This document shows positions 54,301 through 64,000 of a DNA stretch of 64,000 nt, piece after piece. The stretch spans positions 558,001 to 622,000 of the forward strand of contig JAZGUH010000401.1 in NCBI GenBank assembly GCA_037893225.1. Direction: 5' to 3'. Each line of letters begins with the position of its first letter. Position 1 is the first letter of the stretch. The notes under the pieces were generated by a model, which was not told the DNA's origin, ran no database searches, and worked only from the letters and a program-made list of their open reading frames with translations. The DNA comes from Hippasteria phrygiana (lineage: Eukaryota > Echinodermata > Asteroidea > Valvatida > Goniasteridae). The position numbers and the translations under genes were made by a program.

Positions 54301-56145
54301 TGGAAGCCAGTGAAGATTTCTCAGGACTGGAGTAATGTGGTCAAATTTCCGTGTTCGGGATAAGACACGAGCCGCAGTGTTTTGAACATGTTGAAGTTTG
54401 CACATGAGAGTGTTGGTGATTCCAAACAGAAGTGAGTTGCCATTATCCAACCTTGATGTCACGAGAGCATGGATAAGGATGGCAGCCGACTCATCTTCCA
54501 TTGCATTGAAGCTTGTCAGGTTGGGGGCATCCGTTGCCTTCCGGGTTACACGGCAGAACAGTTGGAGAAGTTACAACAAGAAGACCCTACCATAGCACAG
54601 GTCGTGTGTTATGTGCGACGGGGAGAGAAGCCAGGCAAGATGGAACGAGAGAAGCTTGATAGAAAGGTCCTAGCCATGCTTCGAGACTGGAAGCGTCTTT
54701 TCATCAAAGACGGATTGCTCTGTCGGAAGGCTGTTTCCCCAAATGACCAGCAGCATATTTTCCAGTTAGTGACTCCAGGGACCAGAAAAGGAGAGGTTGT
54801 GAGGAGATTCCACGATGATGCGGGTCACTTCGGCCCCAAACGTACCTGGCGTCTCATATGGAAGCAATTCTACTGGCGCAACATGGAAGAATGTGTCAAG
54901 GAATGGTGTAGCAGGTGCCAGCGCTGTGCCGTTAGCAAACCTCCTGTGCACCAGACTAGACCACCATTTTCTGCCCTGTCGGCTTCTGCACCCATGGAGG
55001 CCATTGCGATGGACTTCACGGTTCTAGAGGCATCTAAGGATGGCTTCGAGAATGTCTTAATTGTCACCGACGTATTCACGAAATATGCATGGGCAATTCC
55101 TAGAAAGGATCAGAGAGCGGTTACTGTCGCGAGGTGTCTGGTTAAACATGTGTTTCTACCTTATGGTTGCCCCCTTCGCCTACATTCAGACTGTGGTCGT
55201 AACTTTGAGTCACGACTAGTCCAGGAGCTCTGCGACATGTACGGAGTCCAAAAAAGCAAGACTACCCCATACCACCCAGCGGGAAACGGGCAATGCGAAA
55301 GGTTCAATCGGACATTACACAACATGCTAGCAGCCCTCCCTGACCAGAAGAAGTGACAATGGACGGAGTACTTACCTGGATTGGTGTTCGCATATAACAA
55401 TACTCAACATTCGACGACAGGGGTCGACCCCTTTTTCTTGATGTTCGGAAGAAACGGCCGCTTCCCACAGAGTTTGGATTTAGGCGGGGAAGCCCCAAGA
55501 GGGAAGGCCGGCCACCCACAGTCATATGCCGTCCGGCATCAGAAGGCGCTCAAGGTGGCAAGGAGTGTGGCTATCAAGAATTCACAACTGGCCGCTACAG
55601 CCCGCCAAGCACTTCGAGCACGTTGTGTGTTTGAGAAACCCTTAGGGGTCGGTCAGTATGTCCTTATTAGGCGGCATGCACGTCAAGGCCGATGTAAACT
55701 ACAGGACCATTGGGAGGTGGAACCTTACATGGTGATTAAACAACCATATGATGGCCAGCCTGTGTATGTGGTTCGCAACCGGTCGGGAAGTGAGAAGGTA
55801 ATCCACCGCTCACATATCAAACATTGCCCGTGGCTACCCGAGGGGCAACTGGAGGAGTCTCCTTCAGACGTATCGAGTGACGACTCACAAAGCTCATCCT
55901 CTCCAAGGGCCTATGTCCTCCGACCATGTGTCCAGCCTTTCAATGCAGCCATCCTTGATGGACCTGAGCTGCCCATGAAAGCTCATACTAAGTCAGACGA
56001 ACCCAAGTTAGAGGTTTTAGAGGAAGAGGATGTTGTGCCAGACCGTATTCCGAGGCCAGACCAGAACAGGGACGATGGGTCTTCGTCTCCGAGGTATCCG
56101 GTTCGGTCCACTCGCGGCAAGCAGCCATGCCGTTTTACCTCGTAA
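51341..56145 (+). pseudogene. pol: Gypsy Pol (protease, RT, RNase H, integrase), disabled
   Basis: Frame 1 segment 51341-52882: protease with LLDPGSQVTTV (Asp codon 51494-51496) and the RT fingers and palm (VVVVQKKDGSVRLCIDYRQL, FSVLDLTSVYYQVAV, PFGLSNAPATFQRLM). A lost base near 52878-52879 shifts the frame; the next segment (to about 53846) has YLDDIIVYS, the RT thumb and RNase H (ETDASATGLGAVL, YRPGKSNQAPDALSR). A LINE insert occupies 53847-54532. Integrase resumes to 55356: zinc-binding HDDAGH and CSRCQRC, catalytic Asp 55012, Asp 55189 and Glu 55297 (D-D-35-E). TGA at 55354-55356 interrupts it; the last segment to 56145 has a GPY/F-like module (DHWEVEPYMVI, VIHRSHIKHC). Not functional as it stands. 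Confidence 0.9.
53847..54532 (-). mobile_element. 5'-truncated LINE 3' end inserted in Gypsy pol
   Basis: Minus-strand frame 54501-54004 encodes the typical C-terminal part of L2/CR1-type ORF2: ILIHALVTSRLDNGNSLLFG, RKFDHITPVLRNLHWLPVK, SSDKHLLVTPRTRTSYGDYA, APTLWNSLPQEIRS. Its 3' tail is the AAT-repeat at 53847-53872. GTTGCCTT lies on both sides (53839-53846 and 54533-54540) as a target duplication. It is a dead-on-arrival insertion, younger than the Gypsy element, and different from the LINE at 43.6-47.5 kb. Confidence 0.85.
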
Positions 56146-56405
56146 CCCTGTTGTTACTTCAAGTAATTGTTGTGTTTAACCTGTTTGAGTTTGTAGTTTA
56201 GCCTTGCTTAAGTTGTTGTGAATGCTGTGCATCCCCCCCCCCCCCCCAAAAAAAAAATATAGCGCTCTCAGGTTTATTGGTCATGGTATTCTCTGTAATG
56301 TCAGTCAAGCATGCAGGTTCTGTTCGAGTCAATATTTTCCAGTCATCAGTATCTTGTATGTATCCCCGAGACACCGAGGACGATGACTCCTAGGCGGGGA
56401 AGAGT
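56146..56405 (+). other. Gypsy 3' untranslated region and polypurine tract
   Basis: No frame. C-run and A-run at 56231-56260. The purine tract GGCGGGGAAGAG at 56393-56404 directly abuts the 3' LTR and would prime plus-strand DNA. Confidence 0.75.
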
Positions 56406-57613
56406 TGTAGAGGATGTCTAATTCCCCCATTGTTTAATCATTAATTTATTGTATTTAAGTAGACAACCTTATTGTAATTTACTGACTTATGCATCGCTCC
56501 CACATGTTTATTTAACAAGTATAATCACTGGAGACATTGTACGTGTGCATTTCAAACAAACGAACTCCTCATTATCATAAACTTTGGAAGTCAGACACTT
56601 GTAGTTCGTGAATATCATGGTTATTTGATTAGGACATAGTAAATGATTTTCTGCATACTCAGTTTACTTTATTTAAGTTAAAATTCATATATTGTAATAA
56701 TCTTACTGTTAATGGACTTCCATTAAGCAGCCATTATAATTATCTGTTTGACGTGAACTACATGTTGTAATTGTCAACTGCTGTTGCCATGTGCGGGCAT
56801 AGGCTACTGCCTGCCCTGACTGTTACAGGTAACGTTTGACACAATTTTGAACGGATTTTAATTATATAATTTCACATTTTATTTGCCAAATTGCAGCTTA
56901 GAGGCCTTTCTTATTTTGACCGCAAATATTTATAGATCCATTCAGTGATAATTTTAAGAATGATAAGGAAGTGTAAAAGGTGAATTTTTGACTCTAAAAA
57001 TGGAGCGTCCTGTAGAGAAATAAGGTCAGAGAGAAACGTGCATTTATGTTGATTACAGAGTATGACCATGACTTGTGCTAAACAATACTGCATGGAGGAA
57101 TATGGGATTTCTAAGTCTACAAACACTATAATTTATGTATGCGTTACTGTTTAGTGGGCCTATAATTCGTGATCTCAACCATAAGTGTATGAAGTTTTGT
57201 AGATTGGGCGATTGTGTAATAAATTCGTAATCAAGGGCGGACTTGTGTTTGGGTTGGGTGTGCTGCATTCGTCGGCGTGCGCTAAAGGTTGCCTATAGTA
57301 CTAGTTTGAGGTTTCTTCTGCCTTTGAGTATTTGTGCCCAATCGCCCTTTCTATCATAATGCCATATATTATTTCTTTTTGCGTCAATTTGATAACTTTA
57401 TGTTACAAAATAAACTAAAGTACCTGTATAACTGTTTATATGCTACTGCCTGCCCTGACTGTTACAGGTGCAGGTTCGTCACTGAATAAACAACTTGAGA
57501 GCCAGAATTGTGTCTGTCAACCTATCTGTCCTGAACCTGTGTGCCAGAGTCCCCCCCCCCCCCCCCCTTCCCGAGTTCACCACAGAGGCCATCTTCCCTC
57601 TCCCCTCCTCACA
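56406..57613 (+). repeat. 3' LTR
   Basis: About 99% identical to the 5' LTR, with a 21-base extra segment (CGAACTCCTCATTATCATAAA region, near 56560). Ends CTCACA before the TACA duplication. Confidence 0.92.
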
Positions 57614-58719
57614 TACATATTTGTTATATTTTAAAAAGATCTCATACCCATTGTTCATATGGGTCGAAGATGTAAATAGACTCTCTAAACTCTCTCCAAA
57701 ACACCAATCTTGCGTCATTTTCGAAGATTAATCCAGATTTTCAGATCCCTGCGAATCCCTTTGTAGAGCTTACAGGATGCAAGGAGGTAAATAATATGTT
57801 TTCTTTAGTATATTGAGATGACTGTATGGGTTTGGATAAATGTAGGGGATATTTACACCAGATGTTTGCCTCACTCTTGGATATTTTGATTTTGCATACA
57901 TGTGTAGGGCCTATATGTTACCATCTTGTGACATAAATACTGAAGTAAATCTGTATCACTTTCTTTGTTCATAGTTTTCACGAAGCCACGGAGCCAAGTA
58001 GAACTGACGATCAGTAATAAAGGCTTCTGTCGAGACCCTTGTGAACTCTAACAGCTGTACTCAAAGAGTCTACCTTCTTAGTACTACCTGCGTTACCCCC
58101 TCTTGCGACAACTTTGCGTTAGAGTAGCGTCTGCGAGCACAGACTGTTATAATGAAAACTCCTGGGACTACTATATCGTACCACACATCGAACTACCAGG
58201 ACGTGGAACAAGTCATAGTTCAAGTTGACCTGCGACTTCCCCAAGAAACATTTGCATAAACTGAGACTTTCGGTGAACATTTGCTCGACTGAGTGCATTT
58301 CGAGACATTCATAAAACTGCATTTTATTTTGATTTACATGTCATGTAGGAAACTAGACTTGAGTTTGCTGAATCCCTGCGTACTTTACGGAACTTCTAAA
58401 ATGTATCTTAGTCCCTATTGAATTGCACACATTGTACATGGAAACTAGATTTACATGCATGTACCTCTGCACATTACCAGTTAGCAAGTGTGAATTTCAT
58501 GCCTTCTATTTGTTGCTCATGGCAGTTACGTATAGTTACTGAGTCACTGATGTAAGTGTAATTGCACTTCACTAGCGTTGAATGCCTGTGTTTAAATTGA
58601 AGATTTTGTAATATTTTGACAACTGCCTTATTGTTCGGCATTGCACTACTTACATGCATAACTTGGGATACCTACATTCCTCTATTAATAATTTATAGTT
58701 TGAAGGTACATGCGCCATT
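57614..58719 (+). other. BEL/Pao 5' region, probably including LTR sequence
   Basis: No gene. An AATAAA at 58016-58021 followed by GGCTTCTGTCGAGACC could be the R/U5 part of the BEL/Pao 5' LTR; the 3' LTR is outside the window, so its limits cannot be set. Confidence 0.35.
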
Positions 58720-60447
58720 ATGTCTGCCACTGACAAACCAGAAGAAATGAAACAGGAACACGGACCTATTCCCTTCATGGCACACACACCCGATACTGAC
58801 CTGTCAAGTCGAGCTACTAATCCAACTTACCCTACATACTCCAGTAACAGCAAACAACATGCGTTAGGAATGGATCATCACCCGAGACAGCATGCTGCAC
58901 AATCCGAGCGCTTTGAAACCTGTTCAAGAGCGTCACGATCCTCCCACCGAAGCAAGACCTCCCTCCGTACGAATTCTTCTCGAGCTTTAATTTTATCTAC
59001 AAAGGCTACTCTCGCTGCTGAAGCAGCAGCTTTGAAGGCCCAATTTGAATTTGCGGACATCGAGGCAGCAAAAAGGGCAGAAATTGAGAAAAATAGAATA
59101 GAACTTGCCAAGTTACAGATAATGCGGAACCTTCATGCTACGGAAGCAAGAATACATGCCATTGACAGGGTTGTAGATGAGGAATTCGCCCCATCTCACA
59201 TTGAAGAAATGAAGAGGTTGAAAGTCGTAACACGATGGTGAGCGAATACCTACAATCACTGCCAAACTGTCATGACAACCTGAGCCCAACTGATGAGTCC
59301 CAACCGTCAAAAATGTCTGAACAACATTCAGCAAATTCAGACAATGTTCCAGATAAACCGAAGGATACAACACCTGCAGAAAACAACAAAAATGACTTGA
59401 GTGACTTAGCCAAGATCTTCGCTAATCAGTTCAACTTGAGTCGTCTTCCCCCGCCAGAGCCCGGTGTATTTTCAGGTGACCCACCGAAGTATCCCAGTTG
59501 GAGAAACAGCTTTGAAACATTAATTGAGAAAGGAGGTGTGCCCCCCTCAGAAAGGCTGCACTACTTGAAAATATATTTTACTGGCCCAGCCAAGGAAGCA
59601 GTCGGTGGATTCCTCATCTTATCGAGCGACGATGCCTTCGACCAGGCCAAGGCCCTGCTACAAAGGAGATACGGTGATCCGTTCATCATTGCCAACGCGT
59701 TCAGAGACAAGCTAGACACATGGCCCAAAATAGCCCCAAGAGATGGCAATGGCTTGCGAAATCTAGCAGACTTCCTCCGACAATGCGAATCTGCGATGAA
59801 GTCAAACGAGAATCTGAACATACTCAATGACGACAGAGAAAACCGAAAAATACTAGCTAAGCTACCAGACTGGCTAGTCCCAAGGTGGGGTCGAAAGGCA
59901 CAGGAATGGAAGGAAAAACAACAAATCTCCGCCCTACACGGAATTCCTCAAGTCTATTGTTAAAGAAGCTGACCTTGCATGCGACCCAGTAACTTCACTC
60001 CAATCTCTCAAGGCAGAAAGGTCCTTTGGTGATAAGATGAATCAAGATGCTCGAAGTACCAGAAAAGACCACAAGAGAGCCGCCGAAGTAAGCACATTTT
60101 CGACTGGGACTGAGACAAGACCAGAAAGGGTTTCCCCAGATCAAGTTTGTCTCCTCTGCGATAAAAGGAACCACCAGCTTGATGACTGCCGGAATTTCCT
60201 CTCCAAAACGCTCGAAGAGAGGAAACAATTCGCCACGAAAAGAGGACTTTGCTTTGCCTGCTTAACTCATGGACACAGGTCGAAGCAATGCCGCCAGAGG
60301 AAAACTTGCCAGACGTGCAAAAGACGACACCCGACTTCACTTCATGGTGATGTCAAGGAAACTCCATCCCCGAGCCCAAAGCCAGAGAATGGACCCCCTA
60401 AACCAGTGGTGGTATCAACAAGCTCACACACGCACACAAGTGTGTAA
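58720..60447 (+). pseudogene. BEL/Pao Gag region
   Basis: 58720-59241 has an Ala/Glu-rich coiled coil (TKATLAAEAAALKAQFEFAD, KNRIELAKLQIMRNL). A frame change near 59235 leads to 59235-59930 with LSRLPPPEPGVFSGDPPKYP and LHYLKIYFTGPAKEAVGGF, the BEL gag domain. A second frame change near 59930 leads to the zinc knuckles CLLCDKRNHQLDDC and CFACLTHGHRSKQC, and a third Cys/His cluster CQTCKRRHPTSLH (60147-60350). Frame is lost again at the MITE. Gag would form the particle and bind RNA; here it cannot be made as one protein. Confidence 0.8.
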
Positions 60448-60620
60448 ATACCTGCAATCGTGGACGTCCCATTGTTCCTCTTTTGTTTGTACTCTAACAT
60501 TTTCGGAAGGCCTCCCATTGGTTTTGTACACGATTTTCAATCGTGGACGTTCGGTCGAACGTGGACCCTTTGTCAATGACCCAACCCTTTTGTCCCTAGT
60601 CCACGATTGCCAGTATATAC
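60447..60620. mobile_element. GTCCACGATTG MITE, copy B, inside BEL/Pao
   Basis: Inverted ends TACCTGCAATCGTGGAC and GTCCACGATTGCCAGTATA; the body is the reverse complement of 47743-47922 at roughly 85-90%. It splits the zinc-knuckle region from the protease. Confidence 0.8.
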
Positions 60621-63600
60621 ATACTCGAGTGAACAGCTTCAGTGCCACTGGCACACAAGGAAAAAGTTCGATGATCGTGCCTGTATGGTTGTCACATTCC
60701 GACATTCCGGTCAAGAGAGACTTGTGTATGCACTCCTGGACACGCAATCAGACACCACATTTATCTTGGATGATACCTGTGCTGCTGTCTACGATGTTCT
60801 CATCTGATCAGCGAGTAGAATCCCGGAAGATCAGAGGATTACGAGTGCGAGGATATGACAGTACACTGAGAGTTCCGCTCCCTACGGCATACACAAAGGG
60901 CATCATGCCAGCCAACCGCTCACATATACCTATTGCAGACATGGCAAGACGCTGGCCCCACTTGAACAGGATAGCAAATGAGCTTATGCCTGTAGCTGAC
61001 TGCGAAATTGGAATCCTGATCGGATACAACTGTCCACAGGCCCTAGCCCCTCACGAGGTGATCGCACCAGTTGACAACGGGCCGTATAGACAAAGGACAG
61101 ACCTACCTGGGTTGGGGAATCATAGGAATCGTTGACCCAGACCTAAGGCAGGATGAATCTGATCCATTGGGAGTGAGCCACAGAATCCTGGCATGCGAGA
61201 ACCCGATGTCTTCATCCAACGCCGAGTATCGAGTTGGCATGAACCCTGTGCGAGACCACGTCCTGCTTGCATTCAGAACACGCATCAAAGAGGTAATCAA
61301 ACCCTCAGAGATCGTAAAGATGATGGAACTCGACGTTTCAGAACGAACGTCAAGTGATGTTCCAGTTTCGATTGATGACCGCAAGTTTATGAAGAAGATG
61401 CGAGAAGGGATCTGTCAACAACCAGATGGTCATTACATCATGCCACTCCCTTTCAAGGAGACTGAACCTCCTAAACTGCCAAACAACAAGATGCAAGCAA
61501 TTCACCGCTTAGTCCAGCTAAAGACGCGTTTCGCAAGGGATCAAAGGTACCATCGAGACTACTGTTCCTTCATGCGGAACATCATTGACAGTGGCTATGC
61601 CGAACGTGTTGCAGAATCTGAGCTAGCATGCGAAGACGGTGGTCATGTGTGGTATATACCTCACCATGGTGTATATCACGCCAAGAAACCTGAAAAGATC
61701 AGGGTGGTTTTCGACGGTAGTGCTAGATACCTATAGGAGAGTGTCTAAATGATCACCTTCTTCAAGGTTCTGACCTTACCAACGCCCTCGTAGGTGTACT
61801 CTGCAGATTTAGAAAGGAACCTGTGGCACTCATATGCGACGTAGAACAGATGTTCTTCAGTTCTACGTAAATGCGGAGCATCGCGATTTTCTCAGATTCC
61901 TGTGGTGGGACAACGGATGCTATGAAGGAGATTCGCTGGTGTTTCGTACACTTATTCGGTGCCACATCATCTCCAGGATGCACAAATTTCGGCCTAAAGC
62001 AGATGGCAGACGACTACGAATCAGAGCTTGGGTCCGCGGCAGCTAACTTCGTGCGAGCAGTTTCTATGTGGACGATGGGCTAATATTGGTTCCGACCAAA
62101 GAAGAAGCTATCGACCTGATCCAGAAGACGAAGGATCTTTGCAAACGAGGTGGCCTGCGTCTGCATAAGTTCGTCAGTAATTCTATGGAGGTTATCAATG
62201 CAGTTGAGCCTGAAGATCGTGCGTAGGGCATCAAGGATCTTGATCTTTGAGTCGACTCTTTACCTGTCGAGAGAGCCCTCGGAATTCAGTGGTGCATTGA
62301 GTCGGATACCTTTCGGTTTCACATTACTCTGAAAGACCAGCCACTGACGAAACATGGGGTCCTATCTACAGTCTGCTCAGTTTATGATCCACTGGGACTT
62401 GTAGCGCCTGTCACGCTTGTTGGAAAACAAATTCTGCAGAGCCTCTGCAAAGACCAAGCCGACTGGGATGACCCACTCCCAGATCCGCTAAGATCCCGAT
62501 GGGAGCAATGGCGAAGTAGCTGTAGTATGTACGAGTAAGTGCTCTTCTACGGAAGGAGCTCGACTACAAGGAGTACAGTGAGGTATTCTGGACGGACAGT
62601 CAAGTTGTCTTAGGGTATATTGTCAACGATGCCCGTAGATTCCACATTTTCGTGGCAAACAGGGTGCAGCAAATCCGAGACCAAACCAAACCGAACCAGT
62701 GGAGACACGTACGCTCGGATGTCAACCCAGCAGATGATGGTTCCAGAGGCCTTTGTGTGTATGAATTGGTGAATCAGTTAAGGTTGCGCGGTCCTGAATT
62801 TCTGTGGGAAAAGGATATTCCGCTCGAGACTAAAGCCACCGATCCAATGATCTCTCCTGATGACCGCGAAGTGAAGAAAATACAGACATTCTCCACACAC
62901 TCATCTCCAAAGCAATTCGTGTTGAAACGCCTGGAAATATTCTCACAATGGAACAGAGCCAAAAGAGCAGTAGCGGCCTGCCTCAAGCTAAAACAACGCC
63001 TGAAGTCTCGCTGCGTGAAGAAAGTGCAAAGGATTGAGCCAATCAAAACACTGCCGGAAAGGTTGATCCCTCTCTACGAACCAGCTACGGTTGAACAGCT
63101 CTATCAATCAGAAGTTGAGATCATTCGACTCCTTCAAAAACATGCCTTTGCAAGTGAAATGAAGATTCTGGAGTCACTGGATGTCAGCAGCAACTGCGTC
63201 GATCGACAGACAGCCAGACTACGAAACAAAGCCATGAGAAAGACGAGCTGCCTGTATAAACTAGATCCGTTCATTGATGTAGATGGTGTAATGCGTGTTG
63301 GTGGACGTATCAAAAGTGCTGATTTTCCTCCCGACTTTAAACACCCAGCGATACTCCCGAGAAACCATCACATCACCGATTCGATAATCCGACACTGCCA
63401 TGAAGTAGCTGGTCATCAAGGACGAAGTATGACTACTAACCAGATCAGATGAACTGGCTACGGATCCTTGGTTGCAGCTCTGCTGTCTCAAACATCATCT
63501 CCAAATGCGTCAAATGCAGAAAGCTGTATAAACCAGTCCAAGAGCAGAAGATGGCGAACCTGCCAGAAGATAGACTTCAACCTGCGCCACCATTCACCTA

Positions 63601-63960
63601 TTGCGGTGTTGATCTGTTCGGGCCTTGGTATATAAAGGAAGGCCGCAAGGAGCTTAAAAGATACGGTGTTCTTTTTACCTGTATGGGGTCCCGAGCAATC
63701 CATATTGAGACCACAACTTCACTCAGTACTGACGCCTTCATTAGTGCATTGCGTAGATTCATCGCCATTCCAGGACCTATAAGACAACTGCATGAGATGC
63801 GACTAGGGCACTAACTTTGTTGGAACGCGGTCAGAGTTCGACGAAGCCTTTAAGGAAATGAATACTGATCATATCAGGAAACTCCTAGTCAAGGAAAACT
63901 GTGACTACGTCGACTTCAAGATGAATGTGCCTACTGCCAGCCATACTGGAGGAGTTTGGG
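60621..63960 (+). pseudogene. BEL/Pao Pol region (PR, RT, RNase H, integrase), multiply frameshifted
   Basis: Protease: YALLDTQSDTTFI near 60727-60770. A linker with GILIGYNCPQALAPHEV follows. RT starts after 61071 (YLGWGIIGIVDP) with [13 protein letters not shown] near 61725, then pieces in changing frames up to about 62510: [28 protein letters not shown], and VYDPLGLVAPVTLVGKQIL. RNase H has FWTDSQVVLGYIVND (62590). Integrase zinc-binding region HHITDSIIRHCHEVAGHQG (63369-63425) and KCVKCRKLYK; the DDE core begins with GVDLFGPW (63608-63630). At least six frame changes or stops. An internal segment between RT and RNase H is missing near 62525. Confidence 0.8.
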
Positions 63961-64000
63961 AGCGACAAATCCGCTCAGTGCGAGAAGTGCTCTTGTCCCT

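Larger units (their letters stand above)
48017..57613 (+). mobile_element. Full-length Ty3/Gypsy-like LTR retrotransposon
   Basis: LTRs at 48017-49205 and 56406-57613, primer-binding site, gag, pol in PR-RT-RH-IN order, polypurine tract, and TACA on both flanks (48013-48016 and 57614-57617) as the target duplication. The order of RT before integrase puts it in Ty3/Gypsy (Metaviridae). No env-like frame follows integrase. Pol is broken in three places. The two LTRs differ by roughly ten substitutions and a few indels, so the insertion is young. Confidence 0.93.
58720..64000 (+). mobile_element. BEL/Pao-like LTR retrotransposon, 3' end outside window
   Basis: Gag with coiled coil and zinc knuckles, aspartic protease, BEL-type RT and RNase H, and an HHCC integrase with DDE core, in this order. 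The single gag-pol frame of the family is broken many times by frameshifts, one MITE insertion (60447-60620) and an internal deletion near 62525. Much older or more damaged than the neighbouring Gypsy element. Belpaoviridae by gene order and motifs. Confidence 0.85.

Noticed and set aside
56146..56405. An env gene in the Gypsy element
   Set aside because: Only about 260 bases lie between the pol stop and the 3' LTR, with no membrane-protein frame.

Overview
This window comes from an invertebrate animal genome. Genes are split by GT-AG introns, base composition is AT-leaning, and the sequence is saturated with inverted-repeat DNA transposons, tRNA-derived SINEs, a LINE, and Ty3/Gypsy-like and BEL/Pao-like LTR elements. 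A single MAO-type flavin amine oxidase with vertebrate-like exon phases, together with the repeat mix, suggests a marine deuterostome such as an echinoderm or hemichordate. That placement is inference; no sequence here names the species.

Layout. 0-9 kb is repeat territory. Two ~1 kb arms in inverted orientation (2.1-3.2 and 7.9-8.9 kb) enclose a decayed mariner that is itself split by another terminal-inverted-repeat (TIR) element, a hairpin MITE, and a foldback element made of CCCGGG-centred repeats. A solo LTR lies at 10.1-10.5 kb. One first exon of a UDP-glycosyltransferase (minus strand) follows at 10.9-11.5 kb.

16.2-37.6 kb holds the main gene, a monoamine oxidase on the plus strand. 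I can place sixteen coding exons, including the FAD-binding N terminus, the covalent-FAD cysteine, the two aromatic-cage tyrosines and the C-terminal mitochondrial outer-membrane anchor. One internal exon of about 30 codons, expected between 26349 and 27232, is not visible; that interval now holds a mariner fragment and a hAT-like MITE. The introns are packed with nested MITEs, SINEs and a 51-unit 12-bp minisatellite.

38-43.5 kb is intergenic. It has a 127-bp duplication around a MITE, SINE copies, a Harbinger-type transposase relic with a perfect 18-bp hairpin, and an array of 13 TGACGTCA octamers.

43.6-64 kb is a retroelement block: a nearly intact LINE (two in-frame TAA codons and one frameshift in ORF2), then a complete Gypsy-like element with ~99% similar LTRs (48.0-57.6 kb), then the 5' part of a BEL/Pao-like element that runs off the right edge. 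The Gypsy-like element keeps a textbook-looking -1 frameshift signal at its gag/pol junction. Its pol is dead: it has a 1-nt loss in the reverse transcriptase, a LINE insertion between RNase H and integrase, and an in-frame TGA.

The cellular genes are independent of each other. Most of the biology in the window is layered transposon insertion, and the layers can be ordered from the target-site duplications.
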